From Prevotella sp. (GTDB lineage Bacteria; Bacteroidota; Bacteroidia; Bacteroidales; Bacteroidaceae): DNA of 64,000 bases. Position numbers and translations under genes: made by a program. Position 1 is the first letter of the stretch, and every line of letters starts with the position of its first letter. The stretch covers positions 124,001-188,000 of the forward strand of contig JAFUEP010000024.1 in the NCBI GenBank assembly GCA_017470345.1. The letters are read 5' to 3'. Below the pieces are notes generated by a model. That model worked only from the letters and a program-made list of their open reading frames with translations. It had not been told where the DNA came from and ran no database searches. Shown here piece after piece: positions 17,318 through 26,390 of this stretch.

Positions 17318-19066
17318 ATGAAAAAACTATTGACACTGATTGCCATGATGGCCATGTGCATGGGTGCCGCCGCGCAGGAAATCCTGGGCGACAACCACAG
17401 CATGCTGCGACTGCAGCAGGGACAGAAGTATCTCCTGCTGCCCGTCCAGGAGAAGGAAGAGATTGCCAACATCTGCGTGCTGGACGACAGCAACGAGCTC
17501 ATGCAGCGCCTCAACGTGCGGCTGGCTGTCGACAAGGTTGACTACTACGTGCCGCTGCAGCTGAAGAAGGGCATGCGCCTGCTCGACATCACCTTCCACG
17601 GCGACCGCCGTCAGACGGGCCCGCTGAAGGACTTCGCCTGCTGGCGCGAGATGAAATACAGCGACACGTTCGACACGCAGAACCGCGAGCACTTCCGCCC
17701 GGCCTATCACCACACCCCGCTCTACGGATGGATGAACGACCCCAACGGCATGTTCTACAAGGACGGTGTCTGGCACCTTTATTATCAGTTTAACCCCTAC
17801 GGATCGCAGTGGGAGAACATGACGTGGGGACACTCCACCTCGCGCGACCTCATCCACTGGGAGGCACAGCCGCTGGCCATCGAGGCCGACTGGCTGGGCG
17901 CCATCTTCTCGGGCAGCGCCGTCGTCGACCATCGGGGCACGGCCGGCTTCGGCCCGGGGGCCGTCGTCGCCATGTACACCTCGGCCGGCTCAGCCCAGAC
18001 GCAGAGCATCGCCTACTCGAAGGACGGCGGACTGACGTTCACGAAGTATGCCGGCAACCCCGTCATCACCAAGAATGCACCCGACTTCCGCGACCCGAAG
18101 GTGTTCTGGCACGAGCCGACGCAGCGCTGGATCGTCGTGCTGGCCGTCGGCCAGGAGGTGCAGTTCTACAGCTCGAAGAACCTGAAGGAGTGGCAATACG
18201 AGAGCTCGTTCGGCCGCGAATATGGCAACCACGGCGGTGTCTGGGAATGCCCCGACCTCATCTATATTGAAGATTCAAGATTGAAAATTAAAGATTCAGC
18301 TGTGCGCAGCAACAATTCTCAATCCTCAATTCCCAATTCTCAATCAGGCAAGTGGGTGCTCCTGCTCAACATCAACCCGGGCGGACCCTTCGGCGGAAGC
18401 GCCACGCAATACTTCGTCGGACAGTTCGACGGCCACCGGTTCACGTGTGAGGACAGCCCGTCGGAGACCAAGTGGATGGACTACGGCAAGGACCACTATG
18501 CCACCGTCACCTTCCACGGAGCACCCGAAGGACGCATCGTCGCACTGCCGTGGATGTCGAACTGGCAGTATGCCAACCAGGTGCCCACCCGCCAGTTCCG
18601 CTCGGCCAACGGCCTGCCCCGCGACCTCGGACTGAAGACCGTCGGCGGCGAGACCATCCTGACCAGCACGCCCTCGCCCGAGATGGCGGCCCTGCGCGGC
18701 GCCAAGGTGAAGAAGCCCACGGAGACCTGCGAGATCGTGGTCGACGTGAAGGGCACGTGCACCATCGAGCTGAGCAACATGAAGGGCGAGCGCGTCGTGA
18801 TGACCTACGACGCTCAGGAGCAGGAGTTCGCCATGGACCGCACCAAAAGCGGCGACACGTCGTTCAGCGAGGCCTTCCCCTGCGTCACCACAGCTCCCAC
18901 GTATGGTGCCGTCCGCCAGCTGCGCCTCTTCATCGACCGCTGCAGCATCGAGGCCTTCAGTGCCGACGGCAGCATGGCCATGACCAACCTCGTCTTCCCC
19001 TCCGAGCCGTATAACACCATCAAGGTGAAGGGCGGCAAGGCCACGATTTATGAAATTAAGAATTAA
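17318..19066 (+). CDS. GH32 fructan hydrolase, periplasmic exo-type candidate
   Basis: A 582-residue protein with a cleavable signal peptide (MKKLLTLIAMMAMCMGAAAQ) and no lipobox, so probably periplasmic. Residues about 21-120 are an extra N-terminal beta domain, of the kind annotated DUF4980 on Bacteroides GH32 proteins. The GH32 propeller has nucleophile Asp141 (WMNDPNG), Asp259 (RDPKVFW) and acid/base Glu310 (WECPDL), and a C-terminal beta-sandwich with LFIDRCSIEAFSADGS. A repeat insertion encodes about 27 residues just after WECPDLIY, close to the active site, between two propeller strands. It likely releases fructose from imported oligosaccharides for the transporter encoded next. Confidence 0.92.
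   Translation: MKKLLTLIAMMAMCMGAAAQEILGDNHSMLRLQQGQKYLLLPVQEKEEIANICVLDDSNELMQRLNVRLAVDKVDYYVPLQLKKGMRLLDITFHGDRRQTGPLKDFACWREMKYSDTFDTQNREHFRPAYHHTPLYGWMNDPNGMFYKDGVWHLYYQFNPYGSQWENMTWGHSTSRDLIHWEAQPLAIEADWLGAIFSGSAVVDHRGTAGFGPGAVVAMYTSAGSAQTQSIAYSKDGGLTFTKYAGNPVITKNAPDFRDPKVFWHEPTQRWIVVLAVGQEVQFYSSKNLKEWQYESSFGREYGNHGGVWECPDLIYIEDSRLKIKDSAVRSNNSQSSIPNSQSGKWVLLLNINPGGPFGGSATQYFVGQFDGHRFTCEDSPSETKWMDYGKDHYATVTFHGAPEGRIVALPWMSNWQYANQVPTRQFRSANGLPRDLGLKTVGGETILTSTPSPEMAALRGAKVKKPTETCEIVVDVKGTCTIELSNMKGERVVMTYDAQEQEFAMDRTKSGDTSFSEAFPCVTTAPTYGAVRQLRLFIDRCSIEAFSADGSMAMTNLVFPSEPYNTIKVKGGKATIYEIKN
18264..18346. repeat. Heptad foldback element inside the second GH32 gene
   Basis: The left tract (TTGAAGATTCAAGATTGAAA) and the right tract (CAATTCTCAATCCTCAATT) are of opposite sense around CAGCTGTGCGCAGC. 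It keeps the frame and separates CPDLIY from GKWVLLLNINPGG, which are contiguous in the sister GH32 at 15508. Confidence 0.85.
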
Positions 19067-19171
19067 GAGTTAAGAATTATGAGTTGTCGCCTGCGGCGAT
19101 TAAAACTTAAGAATTAAGAGTTTAGAATTAAGAGTTGTCGCCGAAGGCGATTAGAAATTAAGATTTAAGAA
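19066..19171 (+). repeat. Heptad tracts with small hairpins between GH32 and MFS genes
   Basis: Units GAATTAA, GAGTTAA and GAATTAT alternate with two short hairpins (GTCGCCTGCGGCGAT and GTCGCCGAAGGCGAT). The tract fills the entire 107-bp gap. Confidence 0.85.
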
Positions 19172-19173
19172 TT

Positions 19174-20337
19174 ATGTCAAAATCAAGCAAACTCACCCTC
19201 ATCCCGCTGATGCTCTGCTTCTTCTGCATGGGCTTCGTGGACCTCGTAGGCATCGCCTCGAACTATGTGAAGGAAGGCCTCGGGCTGACCGACTCCGTCG
19301 CCAACATCTTCCCCTCGCTGGTCTTCTTCTGGTTCCTCATCTTCAGCGTCCCCACGGGCATGCTGATGAACAAGATCGGGCGCAAGAAGACTGTCGTGCT
19401 CTCGCTCGTCGTCACCGTCTTCTCGCTGCTGCTGCCACTCTTCGGCGAGTCGTTCGGCATCATGCTCGTCGCCTTCTCGCTGCTCGGCATCGGCAATGCC
19501 CTGATGCAGACGTCGCTCAACCCGCTCGTCTCGAGCGTCATCGGCGGCAAGAACCTCGCCTCGACGCTCACCTTCGGACAGTTCATCAAGGCTATCGCAT
19601 CCTTCTCGGCACCCTACCTGGCCATGTGGGGCGCCACGCAGGCCATCCCCGAGTTCGGACTCGACTGGCGCGTGCTCTTCGCCATCTTCCTCGTCGTCGG
19701 CGTCCTGGCCACGCTGCTCCTCTGGGGCACACGCATTGAGGAGGAGCCCATCGAGGGCCGCCCGTCGACCTTCGTCGAGTGCTTCAAGCTGCTCGGCACG
19801 CCCATCGTCCTGCTCTCCTTCCTCGGCATCATGTGCCACGTGGGCATCGACGTGGGCACCAACACCACCGCCCCGAAGATCCTCATGGAGCGCCTCGGCA
19901 TGACGCTCAACGAGGCCGCCTTCGCCACGTCGCTCTACTTCATCTTCCGCACCATCGGCTGTCTGACCGGCTCGTTCTTCCTCCGCGTGATGAACAACCG
20001 CACGTTCTTCATCGCCTCGGTCGTGATGATGGCCCTGTCGATGCTGCTACTCTTCGTCGGCCATGACGCATGGGAGCTCTATGTGGCCATCGCACTCGTG
20101 GGCTACGGCAACTCCAACATCTTCTCCATCGTCTTCGCACAGGCACTGACGGCCATGCCGCAGAAGCAGAACGAGGTCAGCGGACTGATGATCATGGGTC
20201 TCTTCGGCGGCACCATCTTCCCCCTGCTCATGGGCTTCATGAGCGATGGCTTCGGCCAGGCTGGCGCCGTGCTGGTGATGGCTGTCGGCGTGCTCTATCT
20301 CTTTACCTATATCAAACAAATCAAAACCGCTAAATAA
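19174..20337 (+). CDS. MFS sugar transporter (fructose uptake)
   Basis: A 387-residue polytopic membrane protein with about 12 TM helices. It starts SKLTLIPLMLCFFCMGFVDL and shows the MFS loop motif after TM2 (MLMNKIGRKKTVVLSLV) and a repeated-half architecture. It resembles fucose-permease (FHS) type transporters. Its position between a periplasmic GH32 and a fructokinase, the same order as in Bacteroides fructan loci, indicates that it carries free fructose across the inner membrane. Substrate is inferred from context only. Fourteen base pairs separate it from the kinase gene. Confidence 0.88.
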   Translation: MSKSSKLTLIPLMLCFFCMGFVDLVGIASNYVKEGLGLTDSVANIFPSLVFFWFLIFSVPTGMLMNKIGRKKTVVLSLVVTVFSLLLPLFGESFGIMLVAFSLLGIGNALMQTSLNPLVSSVIGGKNLASTLTFGQFIKAIASFSAPYLAMWGATQAIPEFGLDWRVLFAIFLVVGVLATLLLWGTRIEEEPIEGRPSTFVECFKLLGTPIVLLSFLGIMCHVGIDVGTNTTAPKILMERLGMTLNEAAFATSLYFIFRTIGCLTGSFFLRVMNNRTFFIASVVMMALSMLLLFVGHDAWELYVAIALVGYGNSNIFSIVFAQALTAMPQKQNEVSGLMIMGLFGGTIFPLLMGFMSDGFGQAGAVLVMAVGVLYLFTYIKQIKTAK

Positions 20338-20350
20338 TATAAATATTACT

Positions 20351-21235
20351 ATGGAAGAGAAAAGATATGTAGTGGGACTCGGTGAGGTCCTGTGGGATGT
20401 ACTTCCCGAAGGTAAGAAACTGGGTGGCGCACCCGCCAACTTCGCCTACCATGCAGGCCAGTTCCTGGGCATGGACAACACGATAGCCGTCAGCGCACTG
20501 GGCGAGGACCGGCTGGCCGACGAGACCGTCGACTCGCTGCGCGAGCACGGGCTGAACGACCTGCTGCCCCGCGTGCCCTACCCCACGGGCACCGTGCAGG
20601 TGCAGCTCGACGAGCAGGGCATCCCCACGTATGACATCAAGGAGAACGTGGCATGGGACAACATCCCCTACGACGACGACATCCGCCAGATTGCCCGCTC
20701 CTGCCGCGCCGTCTGCTTCGGCTCGCTGGCCCAGCGCAACGTCGTCAGCCGCCAGACCATCCAGCGCTTCCTCGACGACACGCCCGCCGACTGCGTGAAG
20801 ATCTTCGACATCAACCTGCGCCAGCAGTTCTATTCGAAGGAGGTCATCAAGGAGAGCCTACAGCGCTGCAACGTCCTGAAGATCAACGACGAGGAGCTCG
20901 TGCTCATCGGCCGTATGTTCGGCTATCCCGGACTCGACATCGAGAACAAGTGCTGGCTCATCCTGGGCAAGTATAACCTCGACATGCTCGTGCTGACCTG
21001 CGGCACCAACGGCTCCTACGTCTTCACGCCCGGCCAGATGTCGTTCCAGGAGACACCGAAGGTCGAGGTGGCCGACACGGTCGGCGCCGGCGACTCGTTC
21101 ACGGGCTCCTTCTGCGCCGCCATCCTCAGCGGCAAGACGGTCCAGGAGGCCCACCGACTGGCCGTCAAGGTGTCGGCCTACGTCTGCACCCAGAACGGCG
21201 CCATGCCCGTGCTGCCCGCCGAACTGAAGGGCTGA
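20351..21235 (+). CDS. PfkB-family fructokinase
   Basis: A 294-residue cytoplasmic sugar kinase. N-terminal GEVLWDVLPEGKKLGGAPAN and the C-terminal PfkB signature DTVGAGDSFTGSFCAAI, with the catalytic Asp in GAGDSF, identify the family. Length is normal. In this locus it would phosphorylate fructose delivered by the upstream transporter to feed glycolysis. It is the last gene of the unit, closed by a good terminator. Confidence 0.93.
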   Translation: MEEKRYVVGLGEVLWDVLPEGKKLGGAPANFAYHAGQFLGMDNTIAVSALGEDRLADETVDSLREHGLNDLLPRVPYPTGTVQVQLDEQGIPTYDIKENVAWDNIPYDDDIRQIARSCRAVCFGSLAQRNVVSRQTIQRFLDDTPADCVKIFDINLRQQFYSKEVIKESLQRCNVLKINDEELVLIGRMFGYPGLDIENKCWLILGKYNLDMLVLTCGTNGSYVFTPGQMSFQETPKVEVADTVGAGDSFTGSFCAAILSGKTVQEAHRLAVKVSAYVCTQNGAMPVLPAELKG

Positions 21236-21269
21236 CGACAGGAAAAACACGTCGTAAATGAAAAAAAAA

Positions 21270-21303
21270 GGGGAAAGCCACATGGTTTTCCCCTATTTTT
21301 TGT
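21270..21303 (+). terminator. Terminator of the fructan unit
   Basis: GGGGAAAGCC (21270-21279) pairs with GGTTTTCCCC (21284-21293) with one G-T wobble, followed by TATTTTTTGT. Confidence 0.85.
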
Positions 21304-21310
21304 AACTTTG
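21303..21310 (+). promoter_or_regulatory. -7 box upstream of the 215-aa gene
   Basis: TAACTTTG matches the consensus 29 nt before the ATG at 21339. No clear -33 element is visible. Confidence 0.6.
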
Positions 21311-21338
21311 CCGATAATTTGTTAAAACTCTCTCCGTT

Positions 21339-21986
21339 ATGGCAAAGAACTCAGCATGGCAAGACGACTACTGGCTGCTCCTGATGCAACTCTATCTGAA
21401 GAAGCCGACGGGCATCAAACGCCTCTACTGCCGCGACATGATCGACCTGAGCCTCGAGCTGCACATCGCGCCCCAGGCCCTGCAGGCACGCATGAAGCAG
21501 ATCGACCGCATGGAGACGCCACGCATCGAGCGCATCTGGCAGACCTACAGCGGCAATCCGCGGCGGCTGGCACGGGCCGTCCGGCTGCTGCGCGAGATGA
21601 AAGGCTTCGGCGCCGCCGACGACTTCTACGACGGTGTGGAGGTGCAGGAGACCTTCGAGCGCGACTTCCGCCCGCTGAGCGAGGACGAGCGGCTGACGCC
21701 CGTCGCACTGACGCTGGTGCTCGACCTCTACTTCCAGCTGACGCCGCAGACGATGGTCAGCCAGACGCCTGAGGTGCAGGAGATGGCCCGGCTGCTGCGG
21801 CTGAAGGCCGACGACGTCGTGGAGCTGCTCGACGTCTTCCAGCATTGCGACCCGTATCTCAACCTCCGCGAGGTGACCTTCTCGCCGCTGCTGCTGCCCT
21901 GCCAGCAGGTGTGGCAGCGCTATGGCAACCAGGAGCCCGCGATGCTGCATGAACTGGCCGAGGAGCTGAAGGAATACTACAGGTAG
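21339..21986 (+). CDS. Hypothetical protein upstream of rpoN
   Basis: A 215-residue, mostly helical soluble protein (MAKNSAWQDDYWLLLMQLYL). It has no signal peptide, TM helix or recognisable catalytic motif. The segment KGFGAADDFYDGVEVQETFE and a Gln/Leu-rich C-terminus look like a helical scaffold or DNA-associated protein, but I do not recognise a named family. It is followed by rpoN after a heptad-repeat spacer on the same strand. Co-transcription with rpoN is likely. Confidence 0.8.
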   Translation: MAKNSAWQDDYWLLLMQLYLKKPTGIKRLYCRDMIDLSLELHIAPQALQARMKQIDRMETPRIERIWQTYSGNPRRLARAVRLLREMKGFGAADDFYDGVEVQETFERDFRPLSEDERLTPVALTLVLDLYFQLTPQTMVSQTPEVQEMARLLRLKADDVVELLDVFQHCDPYLNLREVTFSPLLLPCQQVWQRYGNQEPAMLHELAEELKEYYR

Positions 21987-22030
21987 ATAAGAGATAAAAG
22001 ATAATAGATAATAGATAAGGGTTAGGGGTT
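21984..22030 (+). repeat. Heptad tract between the 215-aa gene and rpoN
   Basis: Units AGATAAG, AGATAAA, AGATAAT and AGATAAT begin within the stop codon region and run toward the rpoN start. Confidence 0.8.
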
Positions 22031-22042
22031 AAGATATTTTTA

Positions 22043-23545
22043 ATGGCACAGGCTCAGACTCAGATTCAGGAACAGCGACAGGAGCAACGGCTCGGGCAAA
22101 GCATTTCAGCCCAGCAGCTGCTGCAGGCCCAGCTCGTGGAGTTGCCCATCCAGCAGCTCCAGGAGCGCATTGAGACCGAGATGCACGACAATCCCGCTCT
22201 GGAGACGGCCGTCGACGACGAGCCGCACGAATGGGAGGCCGACGGCCCCGCCGCCACCGACGAGGCCGACGACTTCGACAGCCAGCGGGAGCGCGAGGAG
22301 CGCAGCGACGCACTCGACGCCGCCCTGCAGAACCTGGGGCGCGACGACGAGGACCTGCCCGTCTATCAGGGCGGACGGCCGTCGGGCGAGGAGCGCGAGG
22401 AGATGGTCTACGCCGACACCATGTCGTTCTACGACCAGCTGCTCGAACAGGTGGGCCAGATGGAGCTCAGCGAGCGCGACCGCTACGTCATGGAATACAT
22501 CATCCGCTCGCTCGACGACGACGGACTGCTGCGCACGCCGCTCAGCGCCATCGCCGACGAGCTGGCCATCTATCACAACATAGACCTGACGACCGCCCAG
22601 CTGGAGCTGACGTTGCAAAAGCTGCAGCAGCTCGACCCGCCAGGCATCGGCGCCCGCTCGCTGCAGGAGTGCCTGCTGCTCCAGATCAACCGCCGCGAGC
22701 CCTCAGAGCTGACCGACCTGATGCGCACCATCATCACCCACCACTTCGACGAGTTCACCAAGAAGCACTGGAGCCGCATCCGCCAGTCGATGGGCCTGAG
22801 CGAGACGGAGGCCGACAACGTCATCGGCGAGCTGCGCCGGCTGAACCCCAAGCCGGGAGCCTCGATGGGCGAGGTCATCGGCAAATCCCTGCAACAGATC
22901 ATTCCCGACTTCATCGTCGACACACAGGACGACGGCACCGTCACCTTCACGCTCAACAGCGGCGACGTGCCACAGCTGCAGGTGTCGGAGACCTTCGCAC
23001 AGCTGCTCAAGGAATATCAGCAGAACCGTCAGAACCTGACGCGACAGCAGAAGGAGGCCCTGCTCTACTCGAAGCAGAAGGTCGACGCCGCACAGAACTT
23101 CATCGACGCCGTCGAGATGCGGCGCCAGACACTGACCAAGACGATGAAGGCCATTATCCGCCGCCAGCACCGATTCTTCGAGGACGGCGACGAGGCCTCG
23201 CTGCGCCCCATGATCCTGAAGGACATCGCCGAGATGACGGGGCTCGACCTGAGCACCATCTCGCGTGTGAGCAACTCGAAGTATGCGCAGACCCGATGGG
23301 GCACCTTCCCACTGAAATATTTCTTCAGCGACGGCATCACCACCGAGACGGGCGAGGAGCTCTCGACCCGCGAGATCAAGGCCGCACTGCGCGACATCAT
23401 CGACGCCGAGGACAAGCGCAAGCCCCTGAGCGACGACGCACTGAGCACCCTCCTGCAGCAAAAGGGCTACCCCATCGCCCGCCGCACCGTGGCCAAGTAT
23501 CGCGAGCAGATGGCCATTCCGGTGGCACGGTTGAGGAGGAATTGA
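22043..23545 (+). CDS. rpoN: RNA polymerase sigma-54 factor
   Basis: A 500-residue protein with the three sigma-54 regions. The Gln-rich activator-interacting region is at residues 1-50 (QRQEQRLGQSISAQQLLQAQ). An acidic linker follows, then the core-binding domain (LDPPGIGARSLQECLLLQI), the HTH segment (MTGLDLSTISRVSNSKYAQT), and a near-canonical RpoN box ARRTVAKYREQM close to the C-terminus for -24 promoter recognition. Length is normal. Sigma-54 needs bacterial enhancer-binding ATPases; none is encoded in this window. Confidence 0.96.
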   Translation: MAQAQTQIQEQRQEQRLGQSISAQQLLQAQLVELPIQQLQERIETEMHDNPALETAVDDEPHEWEADGPAATDEADDFDSQREREERSDALDAALQNLGRDDEDLPVYQGGRPSGEEREEMVYADTMSFYDQLLEQVGQMELSERDRYVMEYIIRSLDDDGLLRTPLSAIADELAIYHNIDLTTAQLELTLQKLQQLDPPGIGARSLQECLLLQINRREPSELTDLMRTIITHHFDEFTKKHWSRIRQSMGLSETEADNVIGELRRLNPKPGASMGEVIGKSLQQIIPDFIVDTQDDGTVTFTLNSGDVPQLQVSETFAQLLKEYQQNRQNLTRQQKEALLYSKQKVDAAQNFIDAVEMRRQTLTKTMKAIIRRQHRFFEDGDEASLRPMILKDIAEMTGLDLSTISRVSNSKYAQTRWGTFPLKYFFSDGITTETGEELSTREIKAALRDIIDAEDKRKPLSDDALSTLLQQKGYPIARRTVAKYREQMAIPVARLRRN

Positions 23546-23578
23546 AAGTTGAGAATTGAGAATTGAGAGTTGAGAGAG
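23544..23578 (+). repeat. Heptad tract between rpoN and the PAP2-like gene
   Basis: GAGAATT, GAGAATT, GAGAGTT and GAGAGAG follow the rpoN stop codon and end 3 nt before the next start. Confidence 0.8.
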
Positions 23579-23580
23579 CC

Positions 23581-24210
23581 ATGACGAGAGAGAAAAGCAT
23601 CATCTATGCAGCCCGGGCGATGAGCATCGTGTTCACGCCCTTCTATCTGCCCCTGCTGGGGCTGGCCGTGCTCTTCACGTTCAGCTATCTGAACATGCTC
23701 GCCCTGTCCTACCGCCTGCAGGTGCTGCTGCTCGTCTATTTCTTCACCATCCTGCTCCCCACCTTCCTCATCCATCTCTATCGCCGCTCGCAGGGATGGA
23801 CCCTCATCGAGCTCGGACAGAAGCGCCGCCGCATGGTGCCCTACGCCATCTCCATCCTGTGCTACCTGACGTGCATCTGGCTCATGCAGCGCCTCCACAT
23901 CTATCACTTCGTGCCCAGCATCCTCATGGCCGCCCTGCTCATCCAGATGGTCTGCGCGCTGATCAACGTGTGGTGGAAGGTGTCGACCCACATGGCCGGC
24001 ATCGGCGGCGTCACGGGCGCACTCATCATCTTCTCCGAGCTCTTCTCGTTCAACCCCGTCTGGTGGCTCTGCCTGGTGCTCATCCTGGCCGGCGTGCTCG
24101 GCACGTCGCGCATGATCCTGCGCCAGCACTCACTGCCCCAGGTCGTCTGCGGCTATGCCGTGGGCCTGGTGTGCTCATTCTTCGGAATCATCTATCTCAA
24201 CACCATATGA
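23581..24210 (+). CDS. PAP2-like integral membrane protein lacking catalytic motifs
   Basis: A 209-residue protein with about six hydrophobic helices. The start at 23581 (MTREKSII) is chosen because the upstream in-frame ATG lies inside the heptad tract. The C-terminal half (HMAGIGGVTGALI, then ILRQHSLPQVVCGYAVG) resembles the last phosphatase motif of PAP2 enzymes. The KxxxxxxRP and PSGH motifs needed for catalysis are not visible, so it may be a non-catalytic relative. It overlaps purE by 4 bp (ATGA), which implies translational coupling. Confidence 0.7.
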   Translation: MTREKSIIYAARAMSIVFTPFYLPLLGLAVLFTFSYLNMLALSYRLQVLLLVYFFTILLPTFLIHLYRRSQGWTLIELGQKRRRMVPYAISILCYLTCIWLMQRLHIYHFVPSILMAALLIQMVCALINVWWKVSTHMAGIGGVTGALIIFSELFSFNPVWWLCLVLILAGVLGTSRMILRQHSLPQVVCGYAVGLVCSFFGIIYLNTI

Positions 24211-24713
24211 AACCATTAGTAAGCATCATCATGGGCAGCACCAGCGACCTGCCCGTCATGGAGAAAGCCTGCCGACAGCTCGACGAGCTGCAGGTGCCCT
24301 TCGAAGTCAATGCCCTCTCGGCCCACCGCACGCCTGAGGCCGTCGAACAGTTTGCCTGCCAGGCCGAAGGCCGCGGCATCCGCGTCATCATCGCCGCTGC
24401 CGGCATGGCCGCCGCACTGCCCGGCGTCATCGCCGCCCAGACGACGCTGCCCGTCATCGGCGTGCCCATCAAGGGCATGCTCGACGGACTCGACGCCCTG
24501 CTCTCCATCGTGCAGATGCCGCCGGGCATCCCCGTGGCCACCGTCGGCGTCAACGGCGCCCAGAACGCCGCTATCCTCGCCGCGGAGATGCTGGCCCTCA
24601 GCGACCCGGCCCTGGCCCAGCGGATGAAGACCTACAAGGAGGGCCTGAAAAAGAAGATCGAGAAGGCCAACGCCGAGCTGGCCGAAGTGAAGTTCGAATA
24701 TAAGGTCGGGTAA
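24207..24713 (+). CDS. purE: N5-carboxyaminoimidazole ribonucleotide mutase
   Basis: A 168-residue class I PurE for purine synthesis, converting N5-CAIR to CAIR. Diagnostic features are IIMGSTSDLPVMEKA, the substrate loop ALSAHRTPE with the catalytic His, and IAAAGMAAALPGVIA. The start at 24207 overlaps the stop codon of the membrane protein. No purK is adjacent. Confidence 0.96.
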   Translation: MKPLVSIIMGSTSDLPVMEKACRQLDELQVPFEVNALSAHRTPEAVEQFACQAEGRGIRVIIAAAGMAAALPGVIAAQTTLPVIGVPIKGMLDGLDALLSIVQMPPGIPVATVGVNGAQNAAILAAEMLALSDPALAQRMKTYKEGLKKKIEKANAELAEVKFEYKVG

Positions 24714-24781
24714 GGGATTTTCCGCCCGGCCCCGATTTTCGGAATATCGGGATTCCGGAATTAAAAAAAGAGAGAAAAACA

Positions 24782-25933
24782 ATGGAACGAAGAAAGACTC
24801 ATGAGGTGCGCGTAGGCAATATCGGCATCGGCGGGGCGAACCCCGTCCGCGTGCAGTCGATGTGCACCACCTCGACCATGGACACCGAGGGCTGCGTGCG
24901 CCAGATCCTGGCCATCGCCGAGGCCGGCGGCGAGCTCGTCCGGCTGACCACGCAGGGCGTGCGCGAGGCCGAGAACATGCGGGTGATCCGCGACCGCGTC
25001 CGCGCCGAGGGCTGCATGGTGCCCCTGGTGGCCGACGTCCACTTCAACCCCGCCGTGGCCGACGTCGCCGCCCGCTACTGCGAGAAGGTGCGCATCAACC
25101 CCGGCAACTACGTCGACCCAGGCCGCACATTCAAGAAACTGGAATACACCGACGAGGAGTATGCCGCTGAGCTTCAGAAGATTGAGCAGCGGCTCGTGCC
25201 CTTCCTCGACATCTGCCGCGAGCACTCGACGGCCGTGCGCATCGGCGTCAACCACGGGTCGCTCTCCGACCGCATCATGTCGCGCTACGGCGACACGCCC
25301 GCCGGCATCGTCGAGTCGTGCATGGAGTTCCTGCGCGTCTGCATGAAGCAGCGGTTCATGGACGTCGTCGTCAGCATCAAGGCGTCGAACACGGTCGTCA
25401 TGGTCGAGTCGGTCCGACTGCTCGTCAAGGCCATGGACGCCGAGGGCATGACCTTCCCCCTCCACCTCGGCGTCACGGAGGCCGGCGAGGGCGAGGACGG
25501 CCGACTGAAGAGCGCCGTGGGCATCGGCGCACTGCTCGTCGACGGCATCGGCGACACCATCCGCGTCAGCCTCAGCGAGCCCCCCGAGAACGAGATTCCC
25601 GTGGCCTACGCCCTGCTCCAGGCCGCCCGCGTGCGCCAGACGAAGACGGAGTATATCTCATGTCCCGGCTGCGGACGCACCCTCTACGACCTGCCCGAGA
25701 CCATCCGACGCGTCAAGGCTGCCACCAGCCACCTCAAGGGCCTGAAGATCGGCATCATGGGCTGCATCGTCAACGGACCGGGCGAGATGGCCGACGCTGA
25801 CTATGGCTACGTGGGCGCCGCCCGAGGCAAGATATCCCTCTACCGCGGCAAGGAGTGCATCGAGAAAAATATCCCCGAGGCCGACGCCGTCGACAGACTG
25901 CTTGCCCTCATCGAATCCGATCGCGGTGCTTGA
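24782..25933 (+). CDS. ispG: 4-hydroxy-3-methylbut-2-enyl diphosphate synthase, short form
   Basis: A 383-residue MEP-pathway enzyme that makes HMBPP from MEcPP using a [4Fe-4S] cluster. The N-terminal TIM-barrel starts RRKTHEVRVGNIGIGGANPV and includes VPLVADVHFNPAVA. The cluster ligands are Cys294 and Cys297 (ISCPGCGRTLYDL) and Cys328 in MGCIVNGPGE with the following Glu. As far as I recall, many Bacteroidetes carry a much longer IspG with a large middle domain; here GDTIRVSLSEPPENEIPVAY runs directly into the cluster domain, so that insert is absent. The gene is otherwise complete. Confidence 0.93.
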   Translation: MERRKTHEVRVGNIGIGGANPVRVQSMCTTSTMDTEGCVRQILAIAEAGGELVRLTTQGVREAENMRVIRDRVRAEGCMVPLVADVHFNPAVADVAARYCEKVRINPGNYVDPGRTFKKLEYTDEEYAAELQKIEQRLVPFLDICREHSTAVRIGVNHGSLSDRIMSRYGDTPAGIVESCMEFLRVCMKQRFMDVVVSIKASNTVVMVESVRLLVKAMDAEGMTFPLHLGVTEAGEGEDGRLKSAVGIGALLVDGIGDTIRVSLSEPPENEIPVAYALLQAARVRQTKTEYISCPGCGRTLYDLPETIRRVKAATSHLKGLKIGIMGCIVNGPGEMADADYGYVGAARGKISLYRGKECIEKNIPEADAVDRLLALIESDRGA

Positions 25934-26104
25934 CATCAAGACGACTGGACATCAAGACAACAAGACAAATAATAAACGGCAGCCTGCGGGTTGCCGTTTG
26001 TTGTATGTTGACAGCTTGCGTATTGATTATTGACCATAGAGATTCTTAGCCGTATAAACCATCTATCAGGATTTCATCTGCATTATTATTATCAATAATG
26101 TGAT

Positions 26105-26353
26105 AAATGCCCGACAGCAGTCAACGCCCCACTCCGCTGTTGTCAACGCCCCCTTGCCCCCCTCTAATCTTAGAGGGGGAGCTGGATAGCGTGCATGCCG
26201 CCCGCCTCCGCTGGTGTCACGGCGCTCATCTACTCCTGCGGTAGTAAATAACTCCCCCTCTAAGATTAGAGGGGGGCAGGGGGGCGTTGACAACAGCCGA
26301 GGCGGGCGTTGACAACAGCGGAGGCGGGCGGCATTGACTGCTGTCGGGCATTT
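26105..26353. repeat. Nested palindromic element of about 250 bp
   Basis: The outer arms AAATGCCCGACAGCAGTCAA (26105-26124) and its exact complement (26334-26353) enclose inner 24-bp complementary arms (26158-26181 and 26252-26275), each itself a CCCCTCTAA/TTAGAGGGG palindrome. Imperfect arms between them share GTTGACAACAGC-type sequence. Confidence 0.85.
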
Positions 26354-26390
26354 GTCACCATATTGATTTTTAGACCTAAAAAGGAATGAA

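Noticed and set aside
26105-26353. Replication origin or integron attachment array
   Set aside because: No DnaA-box cluster, no integrase and no neighbouring origin genes; nested palindromes alone are not enough.
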